In this document: piece after piece, positions 1 to 9,649 of the stretch
How the letters are laid out: every line of letters begins with the position of its first letter
How positions within the stretch are numbered: the first letter of the stretch is position 1
Source: Labrenzia sp. R4_2
GTDB taxonomy: Bacteria > Pseudomonadota > Alphaproteobacteria > Rhizobiales > Stappiaceae
Reading direction: 5' to 3'
Length of the DNA stretch: 64,000 nucleotides
Assembly: GCF_017743865.1 (NCBI RefSeq)
Contig: NZ_JAGHRJ010000002.1
Span: 496,001 to 560,000 of the forward strand
The notes under the pieces: generated by a model
The model's input: only the letters and a program-made list of their open reading frames with translations
Told to the model about the DNA's origin: nothing
The model's database searches: none
Position numbers and translations under genes: made by a program

Positions 1-2
1 CG

Positions 3-1847
3 TCGGGCCTCATCACCTACATGCGTACCGACGGCGTCTCGATTGCAGGTGAAGCGATTGCCGCGGCCCGCTCAGTCATCGGACAGGATTTTGGGGACAA
101 ATACGTTCCGGAAAAGCCACGCGCCTACTCCTCCAAGGCCAAGAACGCGCAAGAAGCCCACGAGGCGATCCGCCCGACCGACCTGGCCCGCCGCCCGAAA
201 GAGGTCGCGGCGTTCCTCGACCAGGATCAGGCCAAGCTCTATGAGCTGATCTGGAAGCGGACCATGGCCTCCCAAATGGAATCGGCCGTTCTTGAGCGCA
301 CCACGATTGAAATTCTCGCAGACGGCTCCGGCAAACGGGCAAATCTGCGCGCAACCGGCTCGGTTGTCCGCTTCGACGGTTTCCTGGCGCTTTATCAGGA
401 AAGCCGAGACGATGATGATGACGAAGGCTCCAAGCGCTTGCCGGCTGTTGATCAGGGCGCGGCGCTGACCGCGACTTCCGTTGACGGTACCGCAGAGCCG
501 ATTGAATCCTCTCAGCACTTCACCACCCCGCCGCCGCGCTACACCGAGGCGAGCCTGGTGAAAAAGATGGAAGAGCTCGGCATTGGCCGCCCGTCCACCT
601 ATGCCTCAACGCTGCAAACCCTGCGCGACCGGGAGTATGTTGAACTAGAGAAAAAGCAGCTGGTGCCGCAGGACAAGGGCCGGATTGTCACCGCCTTCCT
701 GGAAAGCTTCTTCCAGCGCTACATCGAGTTTGATTTCACCGCGAGCCTGGAAGAACAGCTCGACAAGATTTCCGCAGGCGAATTGTCTTGGCTGGATGTC
801 TTGAAAGACTTCTGGACGGCCTTCTCCGGCTCCGTTGACGAGATCAAGGATCTACGCGTTGCGGAAGTCATCGATGCACTGAATGAACTGCTCGGGCCCC
901 ACATCTTCCCGGAAAAGGAAGACGGCTCCGATGCCCGCAAGTGCCCTGCCTGTGACACCGGAAGGCTGTCGCTGAAAGTCAGCCGTTGGGGCGCTTTCAT
1001 AGGCTGTGAAAACTATCCGGAATGCGGCTACACCCGCCAGCTCGGCAAGCCGAATGGCGAAGACGGCGAAGCCGATGACGGCCCGAAGGTGTTCGGTGAA
1101 GATCCGGAAACCGGCTTGGAAGTCTCGCTGCGCACCGGCCGCTTTGGTCCATACGTTCAGCTCGGTAATGAAGCCAAGCCGAAACGCTCGTCATTGCCCA
1201 AAGGCTGGTCGGCCGCAGACATGGACCTTGAAAAGGCCTTGCAGCTGCTGTCGCTGCCACGGGAAGTCGGCGAGCATCCGGAAGACGGCAAGATGATCAC
1301 GGCCGGACTTGGACGCTATGGCCCGTTCGTGTTGCATGACGGCACCTATGCGAACCTCTCCTCGCCGGACGAGGTGTTTTCCGTCGGCATCAACCGAGCA
1401 GTCGATGCCCTGGCAGAAAAACGCGCCAAGGGTGGCGGACGCCGGGGTGCTGCGGCAACGCCGCTGAAAGAGCTTGGCGAGCATCCAACCGAAGGCGGAC
1501 CGGTCAACGTCTATGACGGCCGCTATGGGCCTTACGTCAAGCACGGCAAGGTCAATGCGACGCTGCCGAAGGACACCGCTCCGGAAGCGGTGACCATTGA
1601 ACAGGCTGTGGAACTGATCGCGGCCAAGGCGGCCAAGGGCGGCACCAAGAAAAAGGCGGCCGCCAAGAAAACCACGGCGAAAAAGACAACAACCAAAAAG
1701 GCAGCGGCCAAGGACGGTGAGGAAAAGACCACCGCCAAGAAGCCTGCTGCTAAGAAAACGGCAGCCAAGAAGACAACGGCAAAATCCGCGGCCAAGGCCA
1801 AGGTGGACGCATCGTCTGAAGAGGTGCCCTGGGACGATCCCTCTTGA
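3..1847 (+). CDS. topA: DNA topoisomerase I, 3' part (5' end outside window)
   Basis: Type IA topoisomerase that relaxes negatively supercoiled DNA. The reading frame is open from the first bases of the window, so the gene is cut at its 5' end; the visible part begins at the active site, with the catalytic Tyr of the ITYMRTDG motif at bases 18-20. After the catalytic domain come a C4 zinc ribbon (CPAC ... CENYPEC) and three topoisomerase C-terminal repeats of the form GRFGPYV/GRYGPFV/GRYGPYV. The protein ends in a Lys/Ala/Thr-rich tail of about 60 residues, usual in alphaproteobacterial TopA and probably DNA-binding. The stop codon overlaps the start of rnr. Confidence 0.97.
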   Translation, partial: SGLITYMRTDGVSIAGEAIAAARSVIGQDFGDKYVPEKPRAYSSKAKNAQEAHEAIRPTDLARRPKEVAAFLDQDQAKLYELIWKRTMASQMESAVLERTTIEILADGSGKRANLRATGSVVRFDGFLALYQESRDDDDDEGSKRLPAVDQGAALTATSVDGTAEPIESSQHFTTPPPRYTEASLVKKMEELGIGRPSTYASTLQTLRDREYVELEKKQLVPQDKGRIVTAFLESFFQRYIEFDFTASLEEQLDKISAGELSWLDVLKDFWTAFSGSVDEIKDLRVAEVIDALNELLGPHIFPEKEDGSDARKCPACDTGRLSLKVSRWGAFIGCENYPECGYTRQLGKPNGEDGEADDGPKVFGEDPETGLEVSLRTGRFGPYVQLGNEAKPKRSSLPKGWSAADMDLEKALQLLSLPREVGEHPEDGKMITAGLGRYGPFVLHDGTYANLSSPDEVFSVGINRAVDALAEKRAKGGGRRGAAATPLKELGEHPTEGGPVNVYDGRYGPYVKHGKVNATLPKDTAPEAVTIEQAVELIAAKAAKGGTKKKAAAKKTTAKKTTTKKAAAKDGEEKTTAKKPAAKKTAAKKTTAKSAAKAKVDASSEEVPWDDPS

Positions 1848-4189
1848 GCGCCAAACGCATTAACACGCGCAAACACACAAAACGCAAACACGCCAAAGTG
1901 CCAGGTGACATGCCCTCCCGCGAGGACATTCTGGCTTTTGTCGCCGAAAATCCGGGCCGTGCGGGAAAGCGCGAAATCGCCCGCCATTTCGGCATCATCG
2001 GCGGTGCGCGGATCCACTTGAAAAAGATCCTCAAGGATCTGGCCGAAGACGGTCTCATTGAAAAGCGCAACAAGCGCATGATCCGGCCGGGCGACCTGCC
2101 ACCTGTGTTCGTGGCAAACACGGTTGCCCGCACATCCGATGGCGACTTGCTTGGTACACCGGTGGACTGGGACGATGAGGCCGGCAATTCACCGCACATT
2201 CTGATCCTTGCCGGAAAAACCAAGAACACACAGCCGGGCCTCGGCGATCGGGCGTTGATCCGTCTCACGGAAGGCGAGAGCGGTTCGGAAGCCGAGTTCA
2301 CCGCGCGGGTTATCCGCGTTCTTGAAAAGCGCCAAGGCGCGATCCTGGGCATCCTCAGAAAGCGGGACGGCAACCGCCCGCCCTACCTGGAGCCCATCGA
2401 CCGCAAGCAACGCGAGCTGGATGTCGATCCGGCGGAGATGAAGGAAGCCGAAGACGGCGATCTCGTCAGCGTGCAAATCTCACGCTCCGGAAAATATGGT
2501 CATCCGCGCGCTGCGATCGTGGAACGCTTCGGCTCGATGAACTCCGAAAAAGCGGTCTCCGAAATCGCGCTGCACTCCCATGGCATTCCGCATGTTTTCC
2601 CAAATGCGGTCGAAGCCCAGGCAGAAAGCGCCAAGCCGGTTGAAAAGCTTGGACAACGCGAGGATTGGCGGCAGATCCCGCTGATCACCATAGACCCGCC
2701 CGATGCCAAGGACCACGACGACGCAGTTTACGCCGAGCCGGACGAGGATCCGCGCAATGAGGGCGGCTATGTTGCCTATGTAGCAATTGCCGACGTCGCC
2801 CATTACGTGACACCCGGCTCTCCCATGGACCGGGAAGCGAACTTGCGCGGCAATTCGGTGTATTTCCCGGACAGGGTCATCCCGATGCTGCCGGAACGCA
2901 TTTCCAATCAGCTGTGCTCCTTGCGGGAAAAGGAAGACAAGCCGGCGATGGGCGTGCGCATGGTCTTCGACAAAACCGGCCGCAAGATCAGCCACACCTT
3001 CCACCGCGTGCTGATGCGTTCGGCGGCAAAGCTCTCCTACATCCAGGCGCAAAAGGCGATTGACGGTGTTACCGACGAGAAGACGGAAACGCTGCTGGAC
3101 GGCGTTCTAAAGCCGCTCTGGGCCGCCTATGCCGTTCTTCAAAAAGGCCGGGAAGCACGCGAGCCGCTGGAACTGGATTTGCCGGAACGCAAGATCAAGC
3201 TGAAGAAAGACGGCACCGTTGACCATGTCTTCGTGCCCGAGCGTCTCGATGCGCACAAGCTGATCGAAGAGTTCATGATCCAGGCAAACGTTGCGGCTGC
3301 CGAAACGCTGGAAAAGAAAAAGACGCCCCTGCTCTACCGGGTGCATGATGCCTCAACGCCTGAAAAGCTGGAGAACCTGAAAGAATTCCTGTCGACCATC
3401 GACATGAAGCTGCCCTCCTCCGGCGGTCTACGGCCATCCGTGTTCAATGGCATTTTGAAAAAGGTCAAGGACACACCGCAGGCACATCTGGTGAATGAAA
3501 TCGTCCTGCGGAGCCAGGCGCAGGCGGAATACACCCCGCAAAACATCGGCCACTTCGGTCTCAACTTGCGCCGCTATGCCCATTTCACCTCACCGATCCG
3601 CCGCTATGCCGACCTCATCGTCCACCGCGGTCTGATTTCGGCACTTGGACTTGGGAAAGATGGCTTGCCGGAAGGTATTGAGAGCAAACTGGAGGCAATC
3701 GGCGGCGAGATTTCCGGAGCCGAGCGCCGTGCCATGCTCGCCGAACGCGATACAATCGACCGATTGATTGCCCTTTGGATGAGCGATCAGGTTGGCGCAA
3801 CATTCCAAGGCCGGATCGCCGGTGTGGTTAAATCCGGCATGTTTATCCGCTTGGAGGACACCGGCGCAGACGGGTTCGTGCCCGCCTCCACCATCGGCCT
3901 CGATTATTACCGCTACGACGAAGCGTCGCACGCCCTGATAGGTGACAAAACCGGCGAAACCTACCAACTTGGGGACCAGGTCGAAGTTCGGCTTGTGGAT
4001 GCAGCTCCATTCGCCGGCTCTTTGACGTTTGAAGTTGTGAGCCACGGACGGATTGCCGGAAAGGCGATCCGCAAGCCGGTGCCCAAGGCACGGCGCGGTC
4101 CTCCGAAAAGAGGCGCACGTGGCGGCGCGAAGGGCGGCCCCAAGGGCCCGAAGGGCAAGGCCGCTCCGCGGAAAAAGACCCGAAGGTAG
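1844..4189 (+). CDS. rnr: Ribonuclease R
   Basis: 3'-5' exoribonuclease of the RNB/RNase II family that degrades structured RNA. Domains in order: winged-helix near residues 23-70 (SREDILAFV ... KREIARHFGI), cold-shock/OB domains, the RNB catalytic domain with the metal-binding motif DPPDAKDHDDAVY near 285-297, a C-terminal S1 domain, and a basic Lys/Arg/Gly tail. The start chosen is a TTG whose last bases overlap the topA stop (TTGA), giving a basic N-terminus as in rhizobial homologues; the in-frame ATG at 1910 (MPSREDIL) is an alternative. Translational coupling to topA is likely. Length (781 aa) is normal. Confidence 0.95.
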   Translation: MSAKRINTRKHTKRKHAKVPGDMPSREDILAFVAENPGRAGKREIARHFGIIGGARIHLKKILKDLAEDGLIEKRNKRMIRPGDLPPVFVANTVARTSDGDLLGTPVDWDDEAGNSPHILILAGKTKNTQPGLGDRALIRLTEGESGSEAEFTARVIRVLEKRQGAILGILRKRDGNRPPYLEPIDRKQRELDVDPAEMKEAEDGDLVSVQISRSGKYGHPRAAIVERFGSMNSEKAVSEIALHSHGIPHVFPNAVEAQAESAKPVEKLGQREDWRQIPLITIDPPDAKDHDDAVYAEPDEDPRNEGGYVAYVAIADVAHYVTPGSPMDREANLRGNSVYFPDRVIPMLPERISNQLCSLREKEDKPAMGVRMVFDKTGRKISHTFHRVLMRSAAKLSYIQAQKAIDGVTDEKTETLLDGVLKPLWAAYAVLQKGREAREPLELDLPERKIKLKKDGTVDHVFVPERLDAHKLIEEFMIQANVAAAETLEKKKTPLLYRVHDASTPEKLENLKEFLSTIDMKLPSSGGLRPSVFNGILKKVKDTPQAHLVNEIVLRSQAQAEYTPQNIGHFGLNLRRYAHFTSPIRRYADLIVHRGLISALGLGKDGLPEGIESKLEAIGGEISGAERRAMLAERDTIDRLIALWMSDQVGATFQGRIAGVVKSGMFIRLEDTGADGFVPASTIGLDYYRYDEASHALIGDKTGETYQLGDQVEVRLVDAAPFAGSLTFEVVSHGRIAGKAIRKPVPKARRGPPKRGARGGAKGGPKGPKGKAAPRKKTRR

Positions 4190-4194
4190 GTAAA

Positions 4195-4665
4195 GTGACG
4201 GTCCGGTATGAATTGAACGGCGTTGAGGAGACCATCGACGAAGCGCCGGAAAAACCCAAACGTCCTCTCATGCAGGCAATGATGCGCGGCGCCATGGGCC
4301 GCTGCATGTCCTGTGGCAAAGGCCGGCTTTTCGATGGATTTCTGGCAACTCAGAATGCTTGCAGCAACTGCGGCGAAGAGTTCCACCATCAGCGCGCGGA
4401 CGATGCCCCACCCTATTTCACGATCACGATCGTTGGCCATATCATCATCCCGGGCCTTTTGATCGTAGAAATGATGTGGCGGCCAGAACTCTGGATCCAC
4501 ATGGCCATCTGGATCCCGCTGACCATCATTTTATCCTTAGCCCTAATGCGACCTATCAAGGGTGCTTTGGTGGGGCTACAGTGGGCGTTCTACATGCATG
4601 GATTTGATCCGGATGCAGAAGATGACCTGCCCGCTGCATCCCCCCACCTTGAAAGCCCGAGATGA
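4195..4665 (+). CDS. DUF983 family membrane protein
   Basis: Small inner-membrane protein of the DUF983 family, function unknown. It has two Cys pairs near residues 38-41 (CMSCG) and 57-60 (CSNCG) resembling a zinc ribbon, followed by two strongly hydrophobic segments (about 77-95 and 101-120). The start is a GTG 5 bases after the rnr stop, so it is co-transcribed with topA-rnr; its stop overlaps the next gene's ATG (ATGA). The position next to rnr and a NUDIX gene is conserved in Rhizobiales. No specific role can be assigned. Confidence 0.85.
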   Translation: MTVRYELNGVEETIDEAPEKPKRPLMQAMMRGAMGRCMSCGKGRLFDGFLATQNACSNCGEEFHHQRADDAPPYFTITIVGHIIIPGLLIVEMMWRPELWIHMAIWIPLTIILSLALMRPIKGALVGLQWAFYMHGFDPDAEDDLPAASPHLESPR

Positions 4666-5408
4666 GCGATTCCTTTAAAGAAAAATTGGACAAAGACGAG
4701 CAAGCCGGAAACCACCCCTATATTCGCCCAAAAGATGCCGCGACGCTTCTGATCCTTGATCGCTCAGGTTCTGGCGACGTTAAATTGCTGATGGGCCGCC
4801 GGCATATGCGGCACACCTTCATGCCGGGAAAGTTCGTGTTTCCAGGTGGTCGGGTCGATCCGAGTGATTCCCGCATCTCAAACGTTCTGCCTTATCATCC
4901 GCAGGTTGAGGCCCGCCTATCCGAGGGTCTGAAGAATTCGAAAACGGCTGCGCGCGTGCGCGCCTTTGCGCTTGCTGCCATTCGGGAGACCTACGAGGAA
5001 GCCGGCATTTTCATCGGCCGCAAGGCTGAGGCGGAACAACTGCGTTTGGGGACCGGATTTGAGGCCTTCGCAGAACGCCATGTCCAGCCGGACCTTGGCG
5101 GCATGCGCATGATCGCTCGCGCGATCACACCACCGCAGCGCCCGCGCCGCTTTGACACGCGGTTCCTGGCCATCTGGGCCGATGCGATTGCCGACAAGTT
5201 GCCGGGCGGCCACGGCCCGTCTGGTGAATTGGAAGACTGCGCCTGGTTGACTTTTGACGAGGCGCGCCAGAAGGAGCTGCCGCTCATCACCACAAAGATC
5301 CTTGAGGATCTCGAGACCCGGCTGCGGCAGGATCCGGACCTCTCCCCGGAGACCCCGGTTCCTTATTACTTCTTCAAAAAAGGCCGCTTTGAAAAAGAGA
5401 TGCTTTAG
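4662..5408 (+). CDS. NUDIX hydrolase (NUDT7/NUDT19-like)
   Basis: Hydrolyses nucleoside diphosphates linked to another moiety; substrate unknown. The Nudix signature is recognisable as RETYEEAGI near residues 109-117, preceded by a PGGRVD motif near 67-72. About 35 residues separate the two, so the Nudix box is interrupted as in the CoA/NADH-type NUDT7/19 group. The start ATG overlaps the stop of the DUF983 gene, which implies coupling. It is the last gene of the topA-rnr run before an approximately 210-base spacer and rpmG. Confidence 0.85.
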   Translation: MSDSFKEKLDKDEQAGNHPYIRPKDAATLLILDRSGSGDVKLLMGRRHMRHTFMPGKFVFPGGRVDPSDSRISNVLPYHPQVEARLSEGLKNSKTAARVRAFALAAIRETYEEAGIFIGRKAEAEQLRLGTGFEAFAERHVQPDLGGMRMIARAITPPQRPRRFDTRFLAIWADAIADKLPGGHGPSGELEDCAWLTFDEARQKELPLITTKILEDLETRLRQDPDLSPETPVPYYFFKKGRFEKEML

Positions 5409-5620
5409 CGCGCGGCCCACGAAACATTCCCATACGGCGCGGGCACCGAAAGAAACCAAACTTTTCTCCGGCAAAACTCTCCGGGACCTCAGGCAACACT
5501 TGACTTTCCCGCCGTGATGAGTAGTTTGCGCGCTGATTTCAGACATTGGGGCAGATTCACCGCCAGCCCATCTGGCCATAAGAACCCTTTGCCCGATAAC
5601 CGAGAACAGGATCCAAGGCC

Positions 5621-5788
5621 ATGGCCAAGGCGACAACAATCAAAATCAAGCTTCTGTCCACGGCGGACACCGGCTTCTTCTATGTCACCAAGAAGAACTC
5701 CCGCACAATGACCGAGAAAATGGTCAAGCGGAAGTACGACCCGGTTGCCAAGAAGCACGTTGAGTTCAAGGAAGCCAAGATCAAGTGA
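5621..5788 (+). CDS. rpmG: 50S ribosomal protein L33
   Basis: Short complete frame of 55 codons starting [20 protein letters not shown] and ending EFKEAKIK, a textbook bacterial L33 without the zinc-binding Cys pairs. L33 sits near the E site of the large ribosomal subunit. A strong intrinsic terminator follows 22 bases after the stop. The 212 bases upstream hold no gene and must carry its promoter. Its place beyond NUDIX-DUF983-rnr matches the rhizobial gene order in which rpmG usually lies near divK/pleD. Confidence 0.96.
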   Translation: MAKATTIKIKLLSTADTGFFYVTKKNSRTMTEKMVKRKYDPVAKKHVEFKEAKIK

Positions 5789-5810
5789 TCTTTGGTCATT
5801 CCGAAAACTA

Positions 5811-5840
5811 AAAAAACCCGCCGTTTCCGGCGGGTTTTTT
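5811..5840. terminator. Bidirectional intrinsic terminator (rpmG / chemoreceptor)
   Basis: A 7-bp perfect stem CCCGCCG/CGGCGGG with a TTTC loop is flanked by an A6 tract on the left and a T6 tract on the right, so it can terminate both rpmG from the left and the chemoreceptor gene from the right. Confidence 0.92.
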
Positions 5841-5862
5841 GTTTTCAGATGTGAAGAGTGTT

Positions 5863-7578
5863 TTAGGCTGCTTCGACGTTGGTCAGGAACTGCTCGATTT
5901 CGGCCTTCAGCTGATCCGTGCGTTTGGCCAGATCCCCTGCGGATTGCAGAACGTCATTTGCAGAGCCCAGTGTGTGCTGAACCGCGCCGGACAGGTTCGT
6001 CATGTTCGAAGAGACGAACTCGGTTCCATGTGCTGCCTTCTGAGCGTTCTGGGTGATCTCGCTCGTCGCCGCACCTTGCTCATGAACCGAGCCTGCGATG
6101 TTCCCGGTGTAGGAATTCACCTCTTCCATGATCGACGTGATTTCCGCAATCGACTTGGCTGAATCCTGGGTCGCATCCTGGATGGCGGTGATCTGAGCGC
6201 TGATCTCTTCTGTGGCTTTGGAAGTCTGCGTGGCGAGCTCTTTAACTTCTGCCGCCACAACCGCAAACCCCTTGCCGGCTTCGCCCGCACGGGCCGCCTC
6301 AATGGTCGCATTCAATGCAAGAAGGTTTGTTTGCTCAGCAATCGCCTGGATGAGGGTGACCACTTCGCCGATCTTCGTTGCAGACTCGGCGAGCCCCTCA
6401 ACCTTCACGTTGGTTGACCGTGTGCCCTCAGTTGCCCGTTCCACAATCTGCGTGGTTTCAGACACCTGCCGAGAAATCTCTGTGATCGACGCGGAGAGCT
6501 CTTCTGCAGCGCTTGCAACCGTTTGGACGCTCAAGGTCGTGTCCTGACAGGACGTCTGGGTTTCGTCAGCCCTTGTCGCACTCGTCTGGGAAACCTCAGA
6601 CAATGTGGTTGCCGTTGCATCCAACTGACCGACCGTATCGCCAACTTGATCAAGAACCCCGGACACACTGCTTCTGAACTGGGCAATCATGGCCTTCATG
6701 CGATCCTGGCGGCCAGCAGCCTCAGCTTCCGACTGTTTGCGCTGACTGCTCAACACGGCGCGTTCTTCCGCCTTATTGCGCAGTGTCGACAGAGCATTTG
6801 CAAGGATCCCGATCTGATCAGTGCGGTCTGCGAACGGAATATCGATCGTCAGGTTGTCTTCCGCGATTTGCTCGGTCACAGAGGCAAGTTCCGTGACAGG
6901 CCGCAATTGGCGCTGAATCAGGAACACCAGGAGACCAAGCGCTATCAGGACCACCGGCAGTGCGAGCATGGTAAAGCGCGACATGATCTCGCTGACATTG
7001 GCCTGAACGGCCGCTTTCTCGACACCTGCATAAAGAATACCGATGATGTCGCCGCCCGGCGTGAAGATCGGCTCATAGACAGTGTAGTAGTCTTTGCCCA
7101 GGATGGTCGCCTGCCCATGGAATGTTTCACCTTTGGTAACGACCGGGTAAACTGCACCCTTCTTGCCAAGGGGAGTTCCAACAGCACGATTGCCGTCGCC
7201 CTTGATGATGTTCGTTGACTTGCGCCAGAAATCCTGGCTATCAGCTTCCCAAGCGAACACAGTTGCCGTTTCGCCGGTCATGCGCCCGATCGTGTCGATC
7301 ATGTCGTGATTGGCGAACTCGGGAATTTCCGCCAGCTCAATACGCTGGACGTCGCCGTCGCCTCTCCAGGACACTTTTGTTCCCTCGATATCCCGCGCCA
7401 TGATGGTTGCAGCGACACGAAGGTTAGCGGCCTGTTTGGTAACAGCGGTTTGCTCCGCCTGATTTGCCGCCACCTGATAGACAATACCGCCGACAACAAG
7501 CATGGAAAGTGTGAGCAATGCGGCGCTCGCCAATGCAAGGGACGCAGTGACGCTCAGTGAAGAAAGACGTTTGATCAT
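5863..7578 (-). CDS. Methyl-accepting chemotaxis protein with periplasmic Cache domain
   Basis: Transmembrane chemoreceptor, 571 aa. It has a first membrane segment at about 13-35, a periplasmic Cache-type sensor (about 36-200, including [23 protein letters not shown]), a second membrane segment at about 203-223, a HAMP domain, and a long coiled-coil signalling domain with the MCP hairpin tip ([20 protein letters not shown] near 435-454). The ligand cannot be read from sequence. No che genes adjoin, so it is an orphan receptor. It occupies the space between divK and rpmG where many Rhizobiales have pleD. The ATG is followed by a basic residue and then the membrane anchor. Confidence 0.95.
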   Translation of the reverse strand: MIKRLSSLSVTASLALASAALLTLSMLVVGGIVYQVAANQAEQTAVTKQAANLRVAATIMARDIEGTKVSWRGDGDVQRIELAEIPEFANHDMIDTIGRMTGETATVFAWEADSQDFWRKSTNIIKGDGNRAVGTPLGKKGAVYPVVTKGETFHGQATILGKDYYTVYEPIFTPGGDIIGILYAGVEKAAVQANVSEIMSRFTMLALPVVLIALGLLVFLIQRQLRPVTELASVTEQIAEDNLTIDIPFADRTDQIGILANALSTLRNKAEERAVLSSQRKQSEAEAAGRQDRMKAMIAQFRSSVSGVLDQVGDTVGQLDATATTLSEVSQTSATRADETQTSCQDTTLSVQTVASAAEELSASITEISRQVSETTQIVERATEGTRSTNVKVEGLAESATKIGEVVTLIQAIAEQTNLLALNATIEAARAGEAGKGFAVVAAEVKELATQTSKATEEISAQITAIQDATQDSAKSIAEITSIMEEVNSYTGNIAGSVHEQGAATSEITQNAQKAAHGTEFVSSNMTNLSGAVQHTLGSANDVLQSAGDLAKRTDQLKAEIEQFLTNVEAA

Positions 7579-8155
7579 ATTCCACCCCTAGAAAAACTGG
7601 GTGGGATCATAGCTTCCGCAAGGTTAAAGATAGTATAATCACATACATCGTAAAAGTTGCGGAGTAGCGTTCGCACATTAGTAAAATATTCTGAGAAGCC
7701 GACTCAGCTGACGCGTACATTTCTTAAGCCCTCGCTCATGGTCAGGCTAATATTTGAAAGATGTTTCAGCGAGTTAGTGGTCGGCGGGAACACGGTATTC
7801 GAGGAGGCCACTCTTCGACCGGTTCCCTGCCGACCTACCCCACGGACCCAGGAGATGCGGCGGACCTGAGCAATCCCGAGGGGAAACTGATCTCGTTTGC
7901 TGCGAAAAATTCTGCATGACAAACGGTTGTCAGGCCGAAACCTAACAAAACCTACACTAACTCAACATTGTTCAAATGCAATATTTTCCGTGGAAAGCAC
8001 ACAGAAAGATGAGGATTTTAATTAATGCGTAACCTTAACGTGATCGTCGGCAAACTATTACAGACGAAAGACCTAGTCGTTTTTTCGAATGAGTATGTCA
8101 CAGAGAGCCAACAGACGGAGTGGCAATCCACGGGATGGAGCGATTCTTTGCCGGC
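7579..8155. other. 577-base intergenic region between divK and the chemoreceptor gene
   Basis: No convincing protein-coding frame. Frames of about 70 codons exist on both strands but have no recognisable domain and no ribosome-binding site. The left part is AT-rich and should carry the chemoreceptor promoter. The centre (7779-7835) contains a long rod-like inverted repeat described separately. No pleD remnant is visible on either strand. Confidence 0.6.
7779..7835. repeat. Long imperfect hairpin, candidate structured RNA
   Basis: GGTCGGCGGGAAC at 7779-7791 is complementary to GTTCCCTGCCGACC at 7822-7835 with a single bulged base. The inside continues to pair (CGGT/ACCG, CGA/TCG, GAG/CTC) up to a GCCA loop. 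The rod is about 23 pairs long with small bulges. There is no T-tract on either side, so it is not a simple terminator. It could be a small RNA, a processing or protein-binding site, or a dispersed palindromic element. Confidence 0.5.
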
Positions 8156-8527
8156 TTAAGGCTCACCAAGGAACGACTTGACCGTTTCCAGGAATTTGGA
8201 AACCGATATTGGCTTGGATATGTAGGCTTCACAGCCACCTTGGCGGATACGCTCTTCATCCCCCTTCATGGCAAAGGCAGTGACAGCAACAACCGGAATC
8301 GAGGAAATACTCTCGTCTTCCTTGATCCACTTGGTAACTTCAAGGCCGGAGACTTCTGGCAGCTGAATATCCATGAGGATAAGATCAGGCCGGTTTTCGC
8401 GCGCCAGTTTTAATGCTTCAATGCCGGTTCTTGTTTGAAGCGTATCAAAACCGTGTGCCTCGAGCAGGTCATGAAACAACTTCATGTTCAACTCGTTATC
8501 TTCCACGATCAACACGGTTTTCGCCAT
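8156..8527 (-). CDS. divK: Single-domain cell-cycle response regulator DivK
   Basis: Receiver-only protein (123 aa) that in alphaproteobacteria is phosphorylated by DivJ/PleC-type kinases and signals through DivL to control CtrA. All receiver residues are present: acidic pair E9/D10, phospho-acceptor D53 in LMDIQLP, T83 and K105. Sequence and length fit DivK rather than a chemotaxis CheY. It is divergent from the DUF3572 gene (139-base spacer), a linkage conserved in Rhizobiales. Unusually, no pleD follows it. Confidence 0.92.
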   Translation of the reverse strand: MAKTVLIVEDNELNMKLFHDLLEAHGFDTLQTRTGIEALKLARENRPDLILMDIQLPEVSGLEVTKWIKEDESISSIPVVAVTAFAMKGDEERIRQGGCEAYISKPISVSKFLETVKSFLGEP

Positions 8528-8666
8528 ATATTTCAGGCCCTTCGCCGGCGGAAGCCGGTCCTACTCTTTTTTGACGCGAAGTCGTCTTATCCCTTGTGGA
8601 ACCCTTCCCCGGGTCGCATTACAACTCTTCTAACCCGGAATCGTTTCAGAAAGGCAAAAAAACACA

Positions 8667-8966
8667 ATGAAAAATGTGCAAGGAAAATCATTGAGTGTTG
8701 AAGAAGCTCAGGGAATTGCGACGCAAGCCCTTGTGCAGCTCAGCCAAGACCCTGAACAGGTCGGCCGGTTTTTAGCCTTTTCCGGCATTGGCCCGGACCA
8801 AATCCGGGACGCTGCAAGCGAGCCTGGGTTCCTGGCTGGCGTCCTTGAATTCTACATGATGGACGAAGCACTTCTTCTGGCCTTTTGCGAAAATGCCGGC
8901 CTCCGCCCGACGATGATGGCTGCCGCCCGCTACGCCTTGGCCGGAGGTCCCGAGTACGATGCCTGA
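8667..8966 (+). CDS. DUF3572 family protein
   Basis: Alphaproteobacteria-restricted small protein (99 aa), predicted all-helical and cytoplasmic, function unknown. The central part (ATQALVQLSQDPEQVGRFLA ... FLAGVLEFYMMDE) is typical of the family. The gene is characteristically found divergent from divK, as here, which suggests but does not prove a cell-cycle link. An AAAGG-like ribosome site lies upstream. The stop overlaps the HAD gene by 8 bases. Confidence 0.85.
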   Translation: MKNVQGKSLSVEEAQGIATQALVQLSQDPEQVGRFLAFSGIGPDQIRDAASEPGFLAGVLEFYMMDEALLLAFCENAGLRPTMMAAARYALAGGPEYDA

Positions 8967-9621
8967 GCCAACCCCCGTGCTTCCGGAAGTCCTTGCACAA
9001 ATTCAAAGCCTGCCAGCTTCAGACCGACCTTTGATCATCTGCGATGTCGATGAAGTCATCCTTCATATGATCCTGCATCTGGAGGAGTACCTGAATAACA
9101 AGGGCATGCATTTCCTCAACCACTCCTATCGGCTGACCGGTAACATCGCGCATACTCAGGATGGGACACCGGTGCCGGCGGATCAGGTCAAGAGGCATCT
9201 GATCGCCTTCTTCGATGAGGTCAGCCATCAGCAGGCCATGGTTCCGGACGCAAACACCGCTCTTGCCGAGCTCACAGACCAGTGGGACATCGTCCTGTTG
9301 ACCAATCTACCCGGCTCCCACAACAAGCCGGTGCGGGAAACACTGCTGAGAGGTATGGGGATCCCCTATCCCGTGCTGACAAATTCCGGGCCAAAAGGCG
9401 GTGCTGTTGCAGCCCTTGCCGGCGGACGCGCCCATCCCGTTGTATTCATTGATGACAGTCCGACCAATCACCGGTCTGTTCAGGCATCCCTGCCCGCCTC
9501 TGTCCAGATCCAGTTCATTGCCGATCAACGCTTCCTGAGCTCGGTTGAACCCGAGCCTCATATCGACCTACTCTCCGGTGACTGGCGCGAGACAAGCCGG
9601 TTCATCAGGTCTATTCTTTAG
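8959..9621 (+). CDS. HAD-family hydrolase-like protein
   Basis: 220-aa protein with HAD-like motifs: motif [12 protein letters not shown] near residues 27-37, motif II LLTN near 113-116 and motif [11 protein letters not shown] near 161-169. The second Asp of motif I is present (DVDE), so phosphotransfer chemistry is possible, but the substrate is unknown. It overlaps the DUF3572 gene upstream and lies 28 bases before dinB, so the three are probably one transcript. Confidence 0.8.
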   Translation: MPEPTPVLPEVLAQIQSLPASDRPLIICDVDEVILHMILHLEEYLNNKGMHFLNHSYRLTGNIAHTQDGTPVPADQVKRHLIAFFDEVSHQQAMVPDANTALAELTDQWDIVLLTNLPGSHNKPVRETLLRGMGIPYPVLTNSGPKGGAVAALAGGRAHPVVFIDDSPTNHRSVQASLPASVQIQFIADQRFLSSVEPEPHIDLLSGDWRETSRFIRSIL

Positions 9622-9649
9622 GGCTGGTTTTGAAGTCCGGTACGAGCCT

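Noticed and set aside
7741-7880. 6S RNA-like or SRP RNA-like sequence
   Set aside because: Rod-like pairing is present, but no conserved 6S or SRP motif was recognised, and the gene neighbourhood is not the usual one for ssrS. Kept only as an unidentified hairpin.
7704-7922. 72-codon minus-strand frame as a possible pleD remnant
   Set aside because: Its translation shows no receiver or GGDEF similarity and it lies across the long hairpin; no start signal.
9545-9649. Longer N-terminus for DinB
   Set aside because: The extra 35 codons lie within the HAD gene and precede the conserved zinc ribbon; no ribosome site.
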